A stretch of DNA of 29,010 nt from Ophiothrix spiculata (taxonomy: Eukaryota; Echinodermata; Ophiuroidea; Amphilepidida; Ophiotrichidae): the NCBI GenBank assembly GCA_000969725.1, contig JXSR01S073398.1. One strand, given 5' to 3'. The notes below the pieces were generated by a model that searched no databases, was not told the origin of the DNA, and saw only the letters and a program-made list of their open reading frames with translations. The position numbers and the translations under genes were made by a program. Positions 1 to 8,688 of the stretch are shown here, piece after piece. Each line of letters starts with the position of its first letter. Position 1 is the first letter of the stretch.

Positions 1-90
1 TTGTAATTTTTGTGTCTTTTGTCAAATGTAAATAAAAATATAAATGCATTCTATTCTTATCCAATTCTATTTTTCTTGTTTCTCATACAG

Positions 91-324
91 GCGTATGCAA
101 TTGTACTGAAAAATGTGAGAGTCCTGGTGCTCGGCCATCATCGTCTTGTCCTCATGAGACGGGCCTATATGTGGTTGTTGCCTTGTTTAGTATATTGGTG
201 GTGGTGATTGTGTTGTTATTGATATATTTGCTGTGGCTGCTTCAGAACAATAAGATTCTACAGATAGGTTACACAGATATTGTTGAGAGGGAAAAGAGCC
301 AGAACACAAAGGTGACTAGACTAG
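91..324 (+). CDS. Exon: ectodomain end, transmembrane helix, juxtamembrane segment
   Basis: A pyrimidine-rich tract and CAG precede position 91; the donor is G|GTATGT at 324/325. The exon begins with two bases of a split codon and ends with one, so both borders are phase 1 (234 nt). It encodes a short stretch with four cysteines, fitting the last part of a TNFR-type cysteine-rich repeat. Then comes a hydrophobic run from about Leu25 to Leu50 rich in Val, Leu and Ile, then a stop-transfer region with Asn, Lys and charged residues. The first ATG-led reading of this stretch in another frame is a shadow: it lacks the Cys pattern and runs past the donor into a poly-C tract. Confidence 0.75.
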
Positions 325-3300
325 GTATGTATTATTATAGTGTGTTTAGAGTAAGGTTTAGAATTTTTGGGCTACCCACCCTACCACTCACACGCCCCCC
401 CCCCCCCAAAAAAAAAGGGGGGAAAAAAAGAAAGAAATTGTGTGATTTATCTTCCCAGTACGTTTTACATACTGGGTACCCATTTCTGTCACCTGGCTGT
501 GGAGGAACAATGTGGATAAAGAATCTTGCTCAAGGAAGTAACACTGTGGTGGTCAGACTGGGGCTTGAACCTGTAAACTCTCAATTATAAGTCCAAAATG
601 AATTAACCAATTGCCACAAGGACCAAAAGCTGCCACTAATGTTACTTTAGCACAATGTATAAATATTTGTGATTGTGGGTATGCATTTTTAATCAAAATT
701 GTTTTATCCTATTCTTTCTTTTTTCCACAGAAAAATTGCTGAAAGATAATGGCATTGAGTTCATAGGTAAGAATTAGCATATTTTTTTTAATTTTTGCTT
801 TGTAAATGTTGTAAATGGAAATACAGATTGTTTCAAGCTTTAAAAATGTAACCACAAGACTTCCAGATAAATAAACTTCATAAAAACAATGATAATATTT
901 TACTTCTTTCTGGAAAAAAGTGAATGCTGTTAGTTATTCCTTATTTGTTCATGCAGTGCTATTAGTTACCCCCTTTTTGTTCATACATTACGAAGAGATA
1001 TCTGTGGCTGTATGATATGAGGACAAAGGCCGTGTGTGATTTACTTTTCAACAACCCAACCGTTTCTCTTTATACAGGAGCGTGCCGTTGTTGATTCATG
1101 ATGAATCCACAGTTGATATTCAAATTAACGCGTTACGCTCGGCACAAGGTTTACGGAAGTGCGTTTACGCAGTACACAAAAGTCGGCGCACTGATCATCG
1201 TGCGTCGCGCATTTATACGTGCAAAAGTCAGGTGCTTGGAAAAAATCGATAACGTCAAAGCAGCAAGCATTCACAAATTAGCACTTTGCTTCAGATAAGC
1301 TAAATATTTTTAAAAGATGAGTATAGGCCTAGCTGTTAAATTAAAAAAACATTAATTTTAGAATTTAATTCATACGTTTTCAGGAAGATTTTCGTTGTTG
1401 AAAGGTATTCAAACAAGCCACAGAGTTGTTCATCGCGAATCAACAACTCTGCATCCGATGCGTCGGCTAAAGCCACCATCGCGCGATAAAAATACGCAGA
1501 CGCATGGATGCATCGTTGTTGACTCGCGATGAACAACTCTGTGGCATGTTTGAATACCTAATTGTATGAATGCCGTGTATGGTTTGGTTATTTCAAAAGA
1601 TGTTTTGATTAATTGATGATTGATTGTTAATTACAGAAGTGTGTAATGGAGGACCAGGTAATCAAACAGATTTGTGTGATGGCATTGCAGCTCAACCAGG
1701 TAATTTTTAGTTGCTATTTTCCAATGATAAAAATTGTCAGATACCATGTAGAGAATTGATCATCGTTAAGGGCTCTTGTCAACCATGTAAACTAAATTAT
1801 GAACATAGATCAGTTTTGTTATTGGAAGGGGTGGACTTAAATTTTTTCTTGTCATCACGTCACGCCACACACCCAATGATAATAATTAAGCATTCTTATA
1901 ACACACAAAATTCATCCAAAAAGGATCTCAGAGTTTTTGAAAATAGAACGGCAATCACAAAAGGAAAACAAATTAGGAATCAGGAAATGCCCGGTAAAAA
2001 AGATATGTTTTTAATTCTGCTTTAAAATATTTGAGAGAAGAAATTTTTCAAATGTTATTTCTGAGAGAGTGGGACATCGAAACCGAAAGGAATACTCACC
2101 AGCAGATTTGAGATAAGTATATGGAACTTTGAGAATCATTTGAGAGCCTGAATGCAAGGTGCGGATGGGGATGGTAGGCACATAAAGCCAATAAAAGACA
2201 GGGTGGAAAGGTACTTAGTACTAGTAAATACCATTACCCCTTCAGGATCCCTGATCCCATAGGTGGTATATATAAACCAAAATATTTATAGAATTACATG
2301 TACAATAAAAAAAAAGGGAAGTATGAAAGTAAAAGCTTGAAAAGTGCCCTAACTGATACTGGAGAATTATTATGAATGCATAGAAATGAGTGGAAATGGC
2401 AAAAATATTTTTAAGACTTGCATATATTTGATATTTTTGATTGTTATAGTAATGAATTATACTCCAGTCAACTGAAAATCAAGAATAAAAGAACAAGAAT
2501 AAAATCTTGTTATTCTTGATTTTGGACACTGCTCTTGTTTAGACATTCTAGTGACATGTTAGTAGAATGACTGATTTTTTCCCGACACCTATGGCCGCCT
2601 TTTTCCGACACCCATGGGCTGCCATAGGTGTCGTAAAGGTGTCAACAAGAGAATTTTGATAAAGGTGTCTATTATTACATCACAACAAAATATTTGGTAT
2701 GAAAATTTTGTTTGGAGGTCGAGTATTAATTGACCCTTAGGCCTTGTGTCATGAATTAAGGTATAGTGAATGGATGGAGCTAGGCGTTACAGTTTTTGGT
2801 AAAAATAACAGGAATGTTTTTACCATATTTTCAGAAAGGGTGGTCGATTAATTTGTTTTATGGACCATAACCATAATTAATTTATCAGGCTATGTGACAA
2901 CATTTTTTCATCTTCAAACATTCTTTAGTTTAAAAAAAAAATGAATTTGAGTGGTGCTAGGTAGGGTTGGGGGATGCTAGGGAACCTCATGTAAGGAAGC
3001 AGGCATGTATTACAATGCATTGAATTGGCTATACAGTGCATGTATATGGTTTGGCCTTATAACGGTACAGACATATAGCATGTGCAATAGATTTTGAACA
3101 AAAGAAAAATCAGTGATTATGTAAAGAAATTGGATAAAATCATGTAAATTGGTATCTGTAGAATGGATTCCAATGGGCTTGAAAGAAATATTTGACCTCA
3201 CTGTAGCTCAGTATAGCAGTAAATTCCTTCATTATAAGTTTTGTTTATTCAAAAGTATATAGCATCCCCTTCATATATCAAAGGGTCAAATTATTGAATT

Positions 3301-6300
3301 ACATCAGTTATAAAGATATTGTGGAAGCAATTTGGTACAATTTTTGATGAAATTCTAAATTTGCATCCTATATGACATTTGTTCCACCCTCTTTATACAC
3401 TTTTTTGTGATTTGTCGACAATCCTTACAATCATAGCTTTACAATAATATATACTTCTATGGGACTTTAACACAGGGAAAGAAATGCTATCCGCTAAAAA
3501 GAAAGGACATGCCAATTCCAGTATACTTCACATAGTTTCGTCCCAATTCATGACACAAGGCCCTTAACCCTTTCGATCCGATAGAACGACTGAGTGTTTC
3601 CAAAGGAGCTTACGAGAGAACGCTCAGGCGTTCCAATTCGTATTGAGTGTAAATTAATTCAGTATGGGCTATGTACCCTTGTATTGCAATTTAGGATCGA
3701 AAGGGTTAATCACTTCTTCTTTTTTATGCTGTGACTTTTAACTGCAATTTTGTGTCATCCGAAAGATACTGTTTTGTTTGACAAAGACATGCAGGGTTCA
3801 CTCTCTTGGGGAGTGTGTGCGGGTGAGTGGATTCTGCCTGTCAGTGGTCAACATTGTTTACCCATAACAAAATTGATCACATCTTTGATGTCTCCATATA
3901 CTTTTATCGATTTTTCCGTAAAACTTGGGACACAATGGTCTCTTGGTAGGAGCAAACATGTGATCCCTAAGTAAGTGTAGTCAAATGTCATTTATTAGAG
4001 GTCAGTAACGTTTAGTAGTCAAAATGGAAAGGTTGGCTTTCAAATCCATATATCTTAACCGATGTTCATGGGACTTGGACAGTGGCACACATATGACCCC
4101 TGTGTGTGTGTGTGGCCAAAGATCTAGGGCTTAAAAAGTATCTGTGGCCTTCTTTCCGCCGACACTAGCGAAGTATTTTATTTGTTGGCACAATTTTTAA
4201 GTTATTTATTATAAAATGAATGTATATTTTTATTTTGTAACAAATTCTTAAATTTTTTTAATTAATACTTTGATGTTAACAGGTGATATAGAGATGGGAT
4301 GTATAGAACCAAGACTAAATCTGCAAGATAAAGGTGCTGACCAAAATGAAAATCATCGATCAAGTGTGCCGCTCGTGGATCATGCTCGTAGTCTGAACTC
4401 ATTAAATGAGCCACCAAACGAGCCAGGTGTGACTTCTACTCCAAAGCGTGGGGTGAAACCCAAAGATCCAGGCCCTGCATCACAAGTTGGCCTTGTGGAT
4501 GCTGAAGTTCACAACGAATTGGATCAACATAACAGTACTATGGGTTATCCAGGACGAATTGAGAATCCAGCCTTTGAGAGTTCCATTCAGCCTGGAGATG
4601 CTTCTACATTACCATGTCAGAAATCCTTGGGCCATTTGCAAAAAGAGGATTCTGATTCAGAACCAACAGAGAATGATAAACTTTTACCATCAGGATCCAA
4701 TCAGAGTACTAATTTACAAAGCAAATCTGCAGACAAAAATCTAACAAAGAACACAGACTCTAGCGAACTTGATAATATAAAAGATTCAAATCCTCAGTCA
4801 AAACTCCCTCATTCCAGCAGGCCAGCAAAACTTATTGTAGATTTACCAACTCAAAATGACTTGAAATCTCCAGATGCAGTTGGTAGTATTGTTTCACCTG
4901 AAGAAGGCAATCTTCTAGAACATTCTATAGCTAAGCCTAAATTAGGATCATCACCTTCAGAGGAAGAAGAACAGAAAGAACAGACTCTTGATAAAAGGAA
5001 AGATAAAGGAAATTCTGCATCGAATCCTTCATCTGGTGCTATACCAAAACATTCTACTCAATCAAAGGTGCCAAGCAATGGAGCTGGAGATGTTGGTAAA
5101 AGAAGAGGACCTGGTAGTGACAAGAAGCTACTAAATGGTGACCATAGAATTAAGCCTAATAATGCTGCTGGTGTGGACGAAACCCGTCCTTCAAAAGGTA
5201 AGAGCTTAAAGACGATCGCTGTGTGATAAGCTCCTACCTACAGAATTTTTTACTTTTTCTCACTAAATAGATTATAGTCTAAACTTCAAAATTCAGCACA
5301 AAAAAATGGGGATCATCGACCATCTAAGCGCACTATGACGTCATATATGATGACATCATTTTCCTTTTAATGGAAGATAACTTAAACGACATTTCCGGTG
5401 ACACTTTGTTTTTTTAGGATTTTACCCCATGCTATTTCATCTCCAGCTATCTTTTTAAAACAGTCGGTGACCCCATATATTTTTTTTATTGATTTGACAT
5501 TTAAACAGTTAAAAAAATTCTGTAGGTAGCAAATATTTGAAAGATCAGCATTTTGTGGTACAGGAAAACACACATAAAAAGTTTCATCATTGAAGGCCCG
5601 TTGGATCGGAAGCACTTGTTCCTATTTCACGCTATTTTTTGTGTTGTTCGGCATTGACCAGGAAGACAATGCGTAAAGAACAAGGGCATGTATAAGGTGC
5701 AAACTTACATGTCAAATTAACTCATATGCAGAGATAATTTTGAATGATTTAAGCCATCATTTTAATCATTATGTGGATATAATCATTATGTGGATATTAT
5801 GATCTGTAACAAAATATGACATTTCGTTTTCCGGTTCAATTTTTTCAGGGGGTACTTAGGAATGGCGAGGGTTTGCCTTCTGACCTCCTTTTGTAAAATA
5901 AATTTGTCAAGCATGTAACCTGATGTAACAATTTGATGTCTAAAAGGCCTGTGGAATGCTAAACAAATTAATGTATCAAAGTTCATCTAAGTTGGTACAT
6001 ACACTATTTTTGGCCTAAATTAATGATCCCAACAAAGTTTCATGTACTTCAAGTTTTTGCCTAAACCACTTAACCCTTTAAACCCTGAACATCCCACATG
6101 TATCTGTACCGCTGACCCGGGCCAACCCAAAGGTTAAAAAACACAATATAACTCCTAATTGTACTGTGATTTTGATTTCCTTTGCTTTACTTTTTCATTT
6201 TACAGTAGTCTGAATTGTTCCAATAACCACCATTCACAAAAGAATACTATTTATGACGATCAACATATTCAACATTTATGTTGTAGTCTATGGGCGAAGC

Positions 6301-7271
6301 CACATTTGTTGAAAATTGTGATGGCTCACCCCGAAAGGGGGGGGGGGGGCTTTGCAGATATCAATTTTGATTTTTTTCATTTTACAACAGAAAATCTGCT
6401 GGAAATTCTTATTATTTTCTTTATTTTTTTCGACCTATTTTCACCTGTTTCTTGAAAAGTGTTCTGTCGCAAAGTCCCCCTTTTTGGGGTGAGTCATCAC
6501 AATTGTGATCAAATTAACGAAAATATGAGAAATTTTTCACCTCTGTCGACTAAATAAGATCAAAATGACCCATCAGACATGGGTTCAAAGCTTCATTGAT
6601 GTCTTCTGATACAAATAAGACCATTAAAAATTGTAACTTCCCATGCCTGTTGACAGACACATCAAGTTTCTAACACATAACCTAAAAGCCGGTAAACCGG
6701 CTCATCGGAGATATGGTACATGTACACGTGATACTGACTCGTTGGGTTCAAAGGGTTAAGTCTTCACCTGGAAATTGATAGGTCCAAAAGGTCACTGACC
6801 TCTCATCTATGCAACTAAGTTACCTGATTAGATACAGAGTAAAATTGGTTAGACAAAACTGGAGGTATATGAATATTTGTGTTGAGATCATTGGCTTAGA
6901 TGGAATGTACATATATTTATATTATATATTCAATCACTTAAAAGTATATTTGAAAACTAGTTCAGAATTATACATGTATTTTTATTGATACAGATAAAGT
7001 TGCAGATGAATTGGATTTTGAAAATGTAGCAAAGCGAATCACAGTAAATGCCAAACCACGCCTTTTTCGGCAGCTGAACATGAAACAAGCGGATATTGAC
7101 CATTCCGAAAATAGCATTTTGACCCTGGATTTTCGGGAAAGAATAATTGCAGTATTACGTGAATGGCGCCGCGTAAATGGAGTAGCTGCGACAGTTGCTG
7201 CACTTATTGCTGCAATTAGAAGAGCTGGTGATAATGACATAGCAGATGAGGTAGAGGAGCTGTATAGCTGA
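91..7271 (+). CDS. TNF-receptor-like transmembrane death-domain receptor, last five exons
   Basis: Five exons join in one frame to give 507 codons and a stop; the 5' part lies outside the window. Order of parts: a short Cys-containing ectodomain end (Cys at residues 2, 4, 8, 19), a 26-residue hydrophobic segment (about 25-50), a basic/polar juxtamembrane stretch, a long Ser/Asn/Lys/Glu/Pro-rich linker, and a C-terminal death domain of about 85 residues. This type I layout is that of death-domain members of the TNF receptor superfamily, which signal from the plasma membrane through death-domain adaptors to caspases or NF-kB. The linker is much longer than in p75NTR-type receptors and nearer DR6 in size. 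All introns are GT-AG and phase 1. The ligand-binding repeats are not visible, so another Cys-rich death-domain receptor is possible. The exon chain is inferred from splice sites and frame, not from transcripts. Confidence 0.72.
395..429. repeat. Homopolymer blocks C13-A9-G6-A7
   Basis: Four consecutive single-base runs lie just downstream of the transmembrane exon's donor and next to a SINE end. They are simple sequence with likely length instability. Confidence 0.9.
454..619 (-). mobile_element. tRNA-derived SINE copy
   Basis: Read on the minus strand, the element starts with a tRNA-like head: an A-box-like TGGCAATTGGTTAAT and a B box GGTTCAAGCCC (plus-strand 561-571). A body containing CCTTGAGCAAG and an end at the short inverted pair CCCAGTA/TACTGGG (about 454-477) follow. 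This layout, with a body carrying a 'cttgagcaaga...tttatccacattg' type segment, is a common invertebrate SINE form. It lies in the first intron seen here. Exact ends are not certain. Confidence 0.6.
731..766 (+). CDS. 36-nt microexon, juxtamembrane
   Basis: A T-rich tract ending TTTTCCACAG precedes 731, and the donor GTAAGA follows 766. The exon adds 12 codons (starting Glu-Lys-Leu-Leu-Lys-Asp) in the frame of its neighbours, with phase 1 at both ends. It lies just inside the membrane in the predicted protein. Because it is a multiple of three with matching phases, it can be skipped without a frameshift. No domain is recognised. The call depends on good splice signals and frame only. Confidence 0.6.
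1085..1265. mobile_element. CpG-rich partial relative of the fold-back element at 1403-1559
   Basis: GTTGTTGATTCATGATGAA near 1088-1106 resembles the inner arm of the neighbouring fold-back element. The GCGCGCATTTATACG-type segment near 1205-1220 resembles, inverted, its CpG-rich centre. No clean ends or target duplication are seen, so this is a diverged or partial copy at best. Confidence 0.35.
1403..1559. mobile_element. Fold-back MITE with about 50-bp arms
   Basis: The left arm starts AGGTATTCAAAC at 1403 and the right arm ends GTTTGAATACCT at 1559. The arms match over about 50 bp (sharing CACAGAGTTGTTCATCGCGA) with few mismatches. The centre is CpG-rich, unlike the flanking AT-rich intron. 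The target duplication is unclear (perhaps AA). No coding capacity. Confidence 0.75.
1637..1699 (+). CDS. 63-nt small exon with two in-frame donors
   Basis: The acceptor TTAATTACAG ends at 1636 and the distal donor is CCAG|GTAATT at 1699/1700. It encodes 21 codons with two Cys and a Gly/Asn/Asp-rich make-up. A second donor inside the exon at 1657/1658 lies in the identical decamer ACCAGGTAAT, exactly 42 nt upstream, and is also phase 1. A 7-codon short form and a 21-codon long form therefore both keep frame. Phase is 1 at both ends, so whole-exon skipping is also frame-neutral. No domain is recognised. Confidence 0.58.
1711..2474. other. Intron stretch with no recognised feature
   Basis: AT-rich intron. 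The open frame starting near 1711 shows no domain and has no matching splice context. I see nothing further in it. Confidence 0.6.
2475..2523. repeat. Intronic hairpin, 14-bp perfect stem
   Basis: AAAATCAAGAATAA (2475-2488) and its exact reverse complement (2510-2523) flank a 21-nt loop that repeats the CAAGAATAA word. Confidence 0.8.
2583..2633. repeat. Short inverted repeat, 13-bp arms
   Basis: CGACACCTATGGC (2583-2595) is exactly inverted at 2621-2633. A partial third copy of CGACACC lies in the loop. It could be a very small element or its remnant. Confidence 0.7.
2740..3563. mobile_element. 824-bp non-autonomous element flanked by TTA (Harbinger-like)
   Basis: The left end GGCCTTGTGTCATGAATT is matched inverted at the right end, where AATTCATGACACAAGGCCC closes at 3563. 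TTA flanks both sides (2737-2739, 3564-3566), within a slightly longer shared CCCTTA. A three-base TTA/TAA duplication is characteristic of PIF/Harbinger elements; the family call rests only on that. The inside is AT-rich and non-coding. The right duplication overlaps the TTAA used by the next element. Confidence 0.65.
3568..3705. mobile_element. 138-bp TTAA-flanked MITE (piggyBac-like)
   Basis: TTAA sits at 3564-3567 and 3706-3709. Between them, CCCTTTCGATCC is exactly inverted at the far end as GGATCGAAAGGG. TTAA duplication plus CCC termini is the piggyBac signature. Non-coding. Confidence 0.75.
3710..4282. other. Intron stretch; one short (TG)n run
   Basis: Apart from a (TG)7 run at 4101-4114 and the acceptor tract before 4283, I see no element or gene. 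The open frame starting near 3750 has no domain. Confidence 0.6.
4283..5197 (+). CDS. 915-nt exon: long low-complexity cytoplasmic linker
   Basis: The acceptor TTAACAG ends at 4282 and the donor AAAG|GTAAGA is at 5197/5198; both are phase 1. It is a single open stretch of about 305 residues, rich in Ser, Asn, Lys, Glu, Asp, Pro and Gly, with no hydrophobic core, so it is probably disordered. Visible short motifs include an NPAF tetrapeptide in the first third (an NPxF-type PTB/endocytosis signal), SPEE and PSEEEE strings that fit loose TRAF-binding consensus patterns, and basic runs (KRKDK, KRR). These short motifs are weak evidence alone. Codon use is host-like and the long open frame argues that it is coding. 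It links the membrane part to the death domain. Confidence 0.72.
5234..5529. mobile_element. About 296-bp TIR element at the start of the last intron
   Basis: CTACCTACAGAATTTTTT at 5234-5251 is matched inverted by AAAAAAATTCTGTAGGTAG at 5511-5529. The inside holds a palindromic TGACGTCA-type segment. It begins 36 bases after the exon donor. No target duplication recognised. Confidence 0.6.
5764..5797 (+). repeat. Perfect 17-bp tandem duplication
   Basis: AATCATTATGTGGATAT occurs twice head to tail with no mismatch (5764-5780, 5781-5797). Confidence 0.9.
5798..6069. other. Intron stretch with no recognised feature
   Basis: AT-rich, no repeat ends or coding signal seen. Confidence 0.5.
6074..6755. 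mobile_element. TTAA-flanked MITE (piggyBac-like), copy 1, carrying a nested MITE
   Basis: TTAA at 6070-6073 and 6756-6759 bound termini CCCTTTAAACCC and, inverted, GGGTTCAAAGGG. The internal sequence aligns along its length to the reverse complement of 18469-18883, including long shared stretches around CATTTTACAGTAGTCTGAA and CACCTCTGTCGA. The extra 183 bp at 6318-6500 is a separate insertion. Non-coding. Confidence 0.8.
6318..6500. mobile_element. 183-bp MITE with GTGATGGCTCACC ends, nested (family copy A)
   Basis: The ends GTGATGGCTCACCCCGAAA and inverted GGGGTGAGTCATCAC lie inside the 6074-6755 element. AATT flanks both sides (6314-6317, 6501-6504). The uninterrupted relative at 18469-18883 shows the empty site. 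A second family copy is at 28425-28681 with ATAT flanks. It carries a G13 run at 6337-6349. Confidence 0.78.
6994..7271 (+). CDS. Last coding exon: death domain
   Basis: The acceptor ATTGATACAG ends at 6993 and the stop TGA is at 7269-7271. It gives 92 residues in the phase-1 frame. Residues about 7-90 match the death-domain fold: an N-terminal amphipathic helix, then a helix with Arg-Glu-Arg and the typical Trp at about residue 58 (LREWRR), then an Ala/Leu-rich helix (VAALIAAIRRAG) followed by the closing D-I-A-D-E-V-E-E helix. It is C-terminal, as in TNFR death receptors and adaptors such as FADD. It would self-associate and recruit death-domain adaptors at the membrane. A second AG at 7004-7005, 12 nt downstream and in frame, could serve as a weak tandem acceptor. 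Confidence 0.85.
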
Positions 7272-7890
7272 TGTTGGGATACTTATATTTTTATTATTTG
7301 TTAGTTATAAGATGCCAGAAAATTTGAATAACTGGTTAATCCTTCCCTATTTTGTATATTTTCCATAAATATGTCCATCTCATTAGTTACAATATGTGTA
7401 CCGCCGCGGCAAAAGGGTCCAGTTGTCGGCTCGTACATGTTGCTCCTTGTAGCATATCCAATGTATGGTATTTGTATACATCAGATATGCTACAATGAGC
7501 AACATGTAGGAGTCGACAACTGGACCCTTTTGCCGCGGCGGTACACATATGTTAGTGGTGTAACTCCAATGACGGAACCACAAGTCTCTCTTTGTTAATT
7601 GTAACCCTTTATATACTGGGCATAATGCTCTAGGCAAGATGGTCAAGTAGCTTTGGGTAGCTGTAAAACCAACTTTCCTAAAAGCACAATTCACAAGTAC
7701 GATTGATGCCGATATCAATTCGCTGTCAGACATTCACATTTAATGCAAATTGTATTTAGCCCTTTCAGTCATTTGTGATTCTCCGTCAAGATTGGCACCA
7801 ATTTTATACGAGGAACTGTCTCAATACTGTTTGATATTTGAGAGTATTTTGTATTTCTATTACAAAAATAAAATCATGTTTAAACAAAAA
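7272..7890 (+). promoter_or_regulatory. Inferred 3' UTR with candidate polyA signal
   Basis: No canonical AATAAA is seen in the first 500 bases after the stop. AATAAA occurs at 7867-7872, followed by A/T-rich then G/T-containing sequence, and is the nearest plausible signal. If used, the UTR is about 600 nt and includes the palindromic MITE at 7395-7547. A nearer CATAAA variant at about 7366 would give a short UTR without the hairpin. Confidence 0.4.
7395..7547. mobile_element. 153-bp near-perfect palindromic MITE, TA-flanked
   Basis: TA at 7393-7394 and 7548-7549 bounds arms starting TGTGTACCGCCGCGGCAAAA. The arms match over about 66 bp with only a few mismatches and continue with weaker pairing nearly to the centre. 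The TA duplication suggests a Tc1/mariner-superfamily derivative. It lies 124 bases after the death-domain stop codon, inside the inferred 3' UTR. Confidence 0.85.
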
Positions 7891-8039
7891 AATACTGGGG
7901 GTTGATAGTGCACTATGCCTCCCAGATTTTTATTCCAAGTAGCCTCTGTACAGTTTACAGGTGTTTGCTGACCACTGGCCCAAGTAAGCTCCATTCCACA
8001 ACAAGCATCATTTTAGGTACTACGGCAACCTCTAGGGGT

Positions 8040-8385
8040 ACTGAACCTTCATCAGCCCACATATGTACCATAGCTGCCCAGATCAGCTCCTCGAGTTTTG
8101 TACAGGTTTCCAGGAGACAATTGTCCAAGGGAATTTCAAACACACTAAACATTTGGCACCAGCGGGGTTCGAACTCGGGACACCACAAGCAAGCGCCTTA
8201 AGCTGGTTTCAGACTAGCCTGTCGTGTTGTCGCACGACCATACGACAGGCAAAAATTTAAAGTGCTACAGTACGACAACTCAAAATTGCAAATGTTTGTC
8301 GTGTGCCGCAACGTCGTGCGACAGCACGACAAGCTAGTCTGAAACCACCTTTACCGTTTGAGCTTACTTGACTGCTCTATGTATT
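8040..8385 (-). mobile_element. tRNA-derived SINE copy, split by a 150-bp MITE
   Basis: On the minus strand a tRNA-like head reads AGCTCAAACGGTAA, then (after the insert) GGCGCTTGC and a B box GAGTTCGAACCCC (plus 8164-8176). The SINE body extends toward lower coordinates. The outer limit near 8040 is uncertain and the body may extend to about 7920. The tRNA head is broken exactly at TTA by the element at 8201-8350. Confidence 0.55.
8201..8350. mobile_element. 150-bp TTA-flanked palindromic MITE inside a SINE (Harbinger-like)
   Basis: TTA at 8198-8200 and 8351-8353 flanks ends AGCTGGTTTCAGACTAGC and, inverted, GCTAGTCTGAAACCACCT; about 26 terminal bases match with two differences. The inside is packed with GTCG/CGAC words (for example TGTCGCACGACC and CGTCGTGCGACAGCACGAC) that make several nested hairpins. 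Confidence 0.82.
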
Positions 8386-8688
8386 GTGTATTGTTGATGC
8401 AAATAATACAAAATCACCAAGTGACATTATGCAATGCTTATTTTGCTCTTTTATACCTAAATGGAACCAGCAAACTCGGTCTTGAAACATCATAACCCAG
8501 TGAGTGTAACTGGTTATGTATTGAGAGCTTTGTATTTATTTGTTTATTCTACTATCCTGATGAAACTTTTCAAGAGTGGAATATATAGATACTTGATTTC
8601 ATAACTAAGTCAAATTATGGTGAGTTCAGAGTACTGCAAGAAATTGCTTGACATCTACCAGTACGTTTGGTCTTTATTTGCATATTAA

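Noticed and set aside
171-590. Open frame of 139 codons starting inside the transmembrane exon
   Set aside because: It is the true frame only up to the donor at 324. Beyond it the reading passes through the poly-C/poly-A tract and an antisense SINE.
4487-4744. 85-codon open frame inside the linker exon
   Set aside because: It is in another frame of the 915-nt coding exon, with no domain.
6968-7240. 90-codon frame antisense to the death domain
   Set aside because: Shadow on the opposite strand of a well-supported domain.
7371-7733. Two overlapping frames on opposite strands with similar proteins (PPRQKGPVV words)
   Set aside because: Both come from the palindromic MITE, which reads almost the same on either strand.
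8140-8385. Possible tRNA gene (good B box)
   Set aside because: The A box is split by an insertion and the cloverleaf cannot be drawn; it is the head of a SINE.
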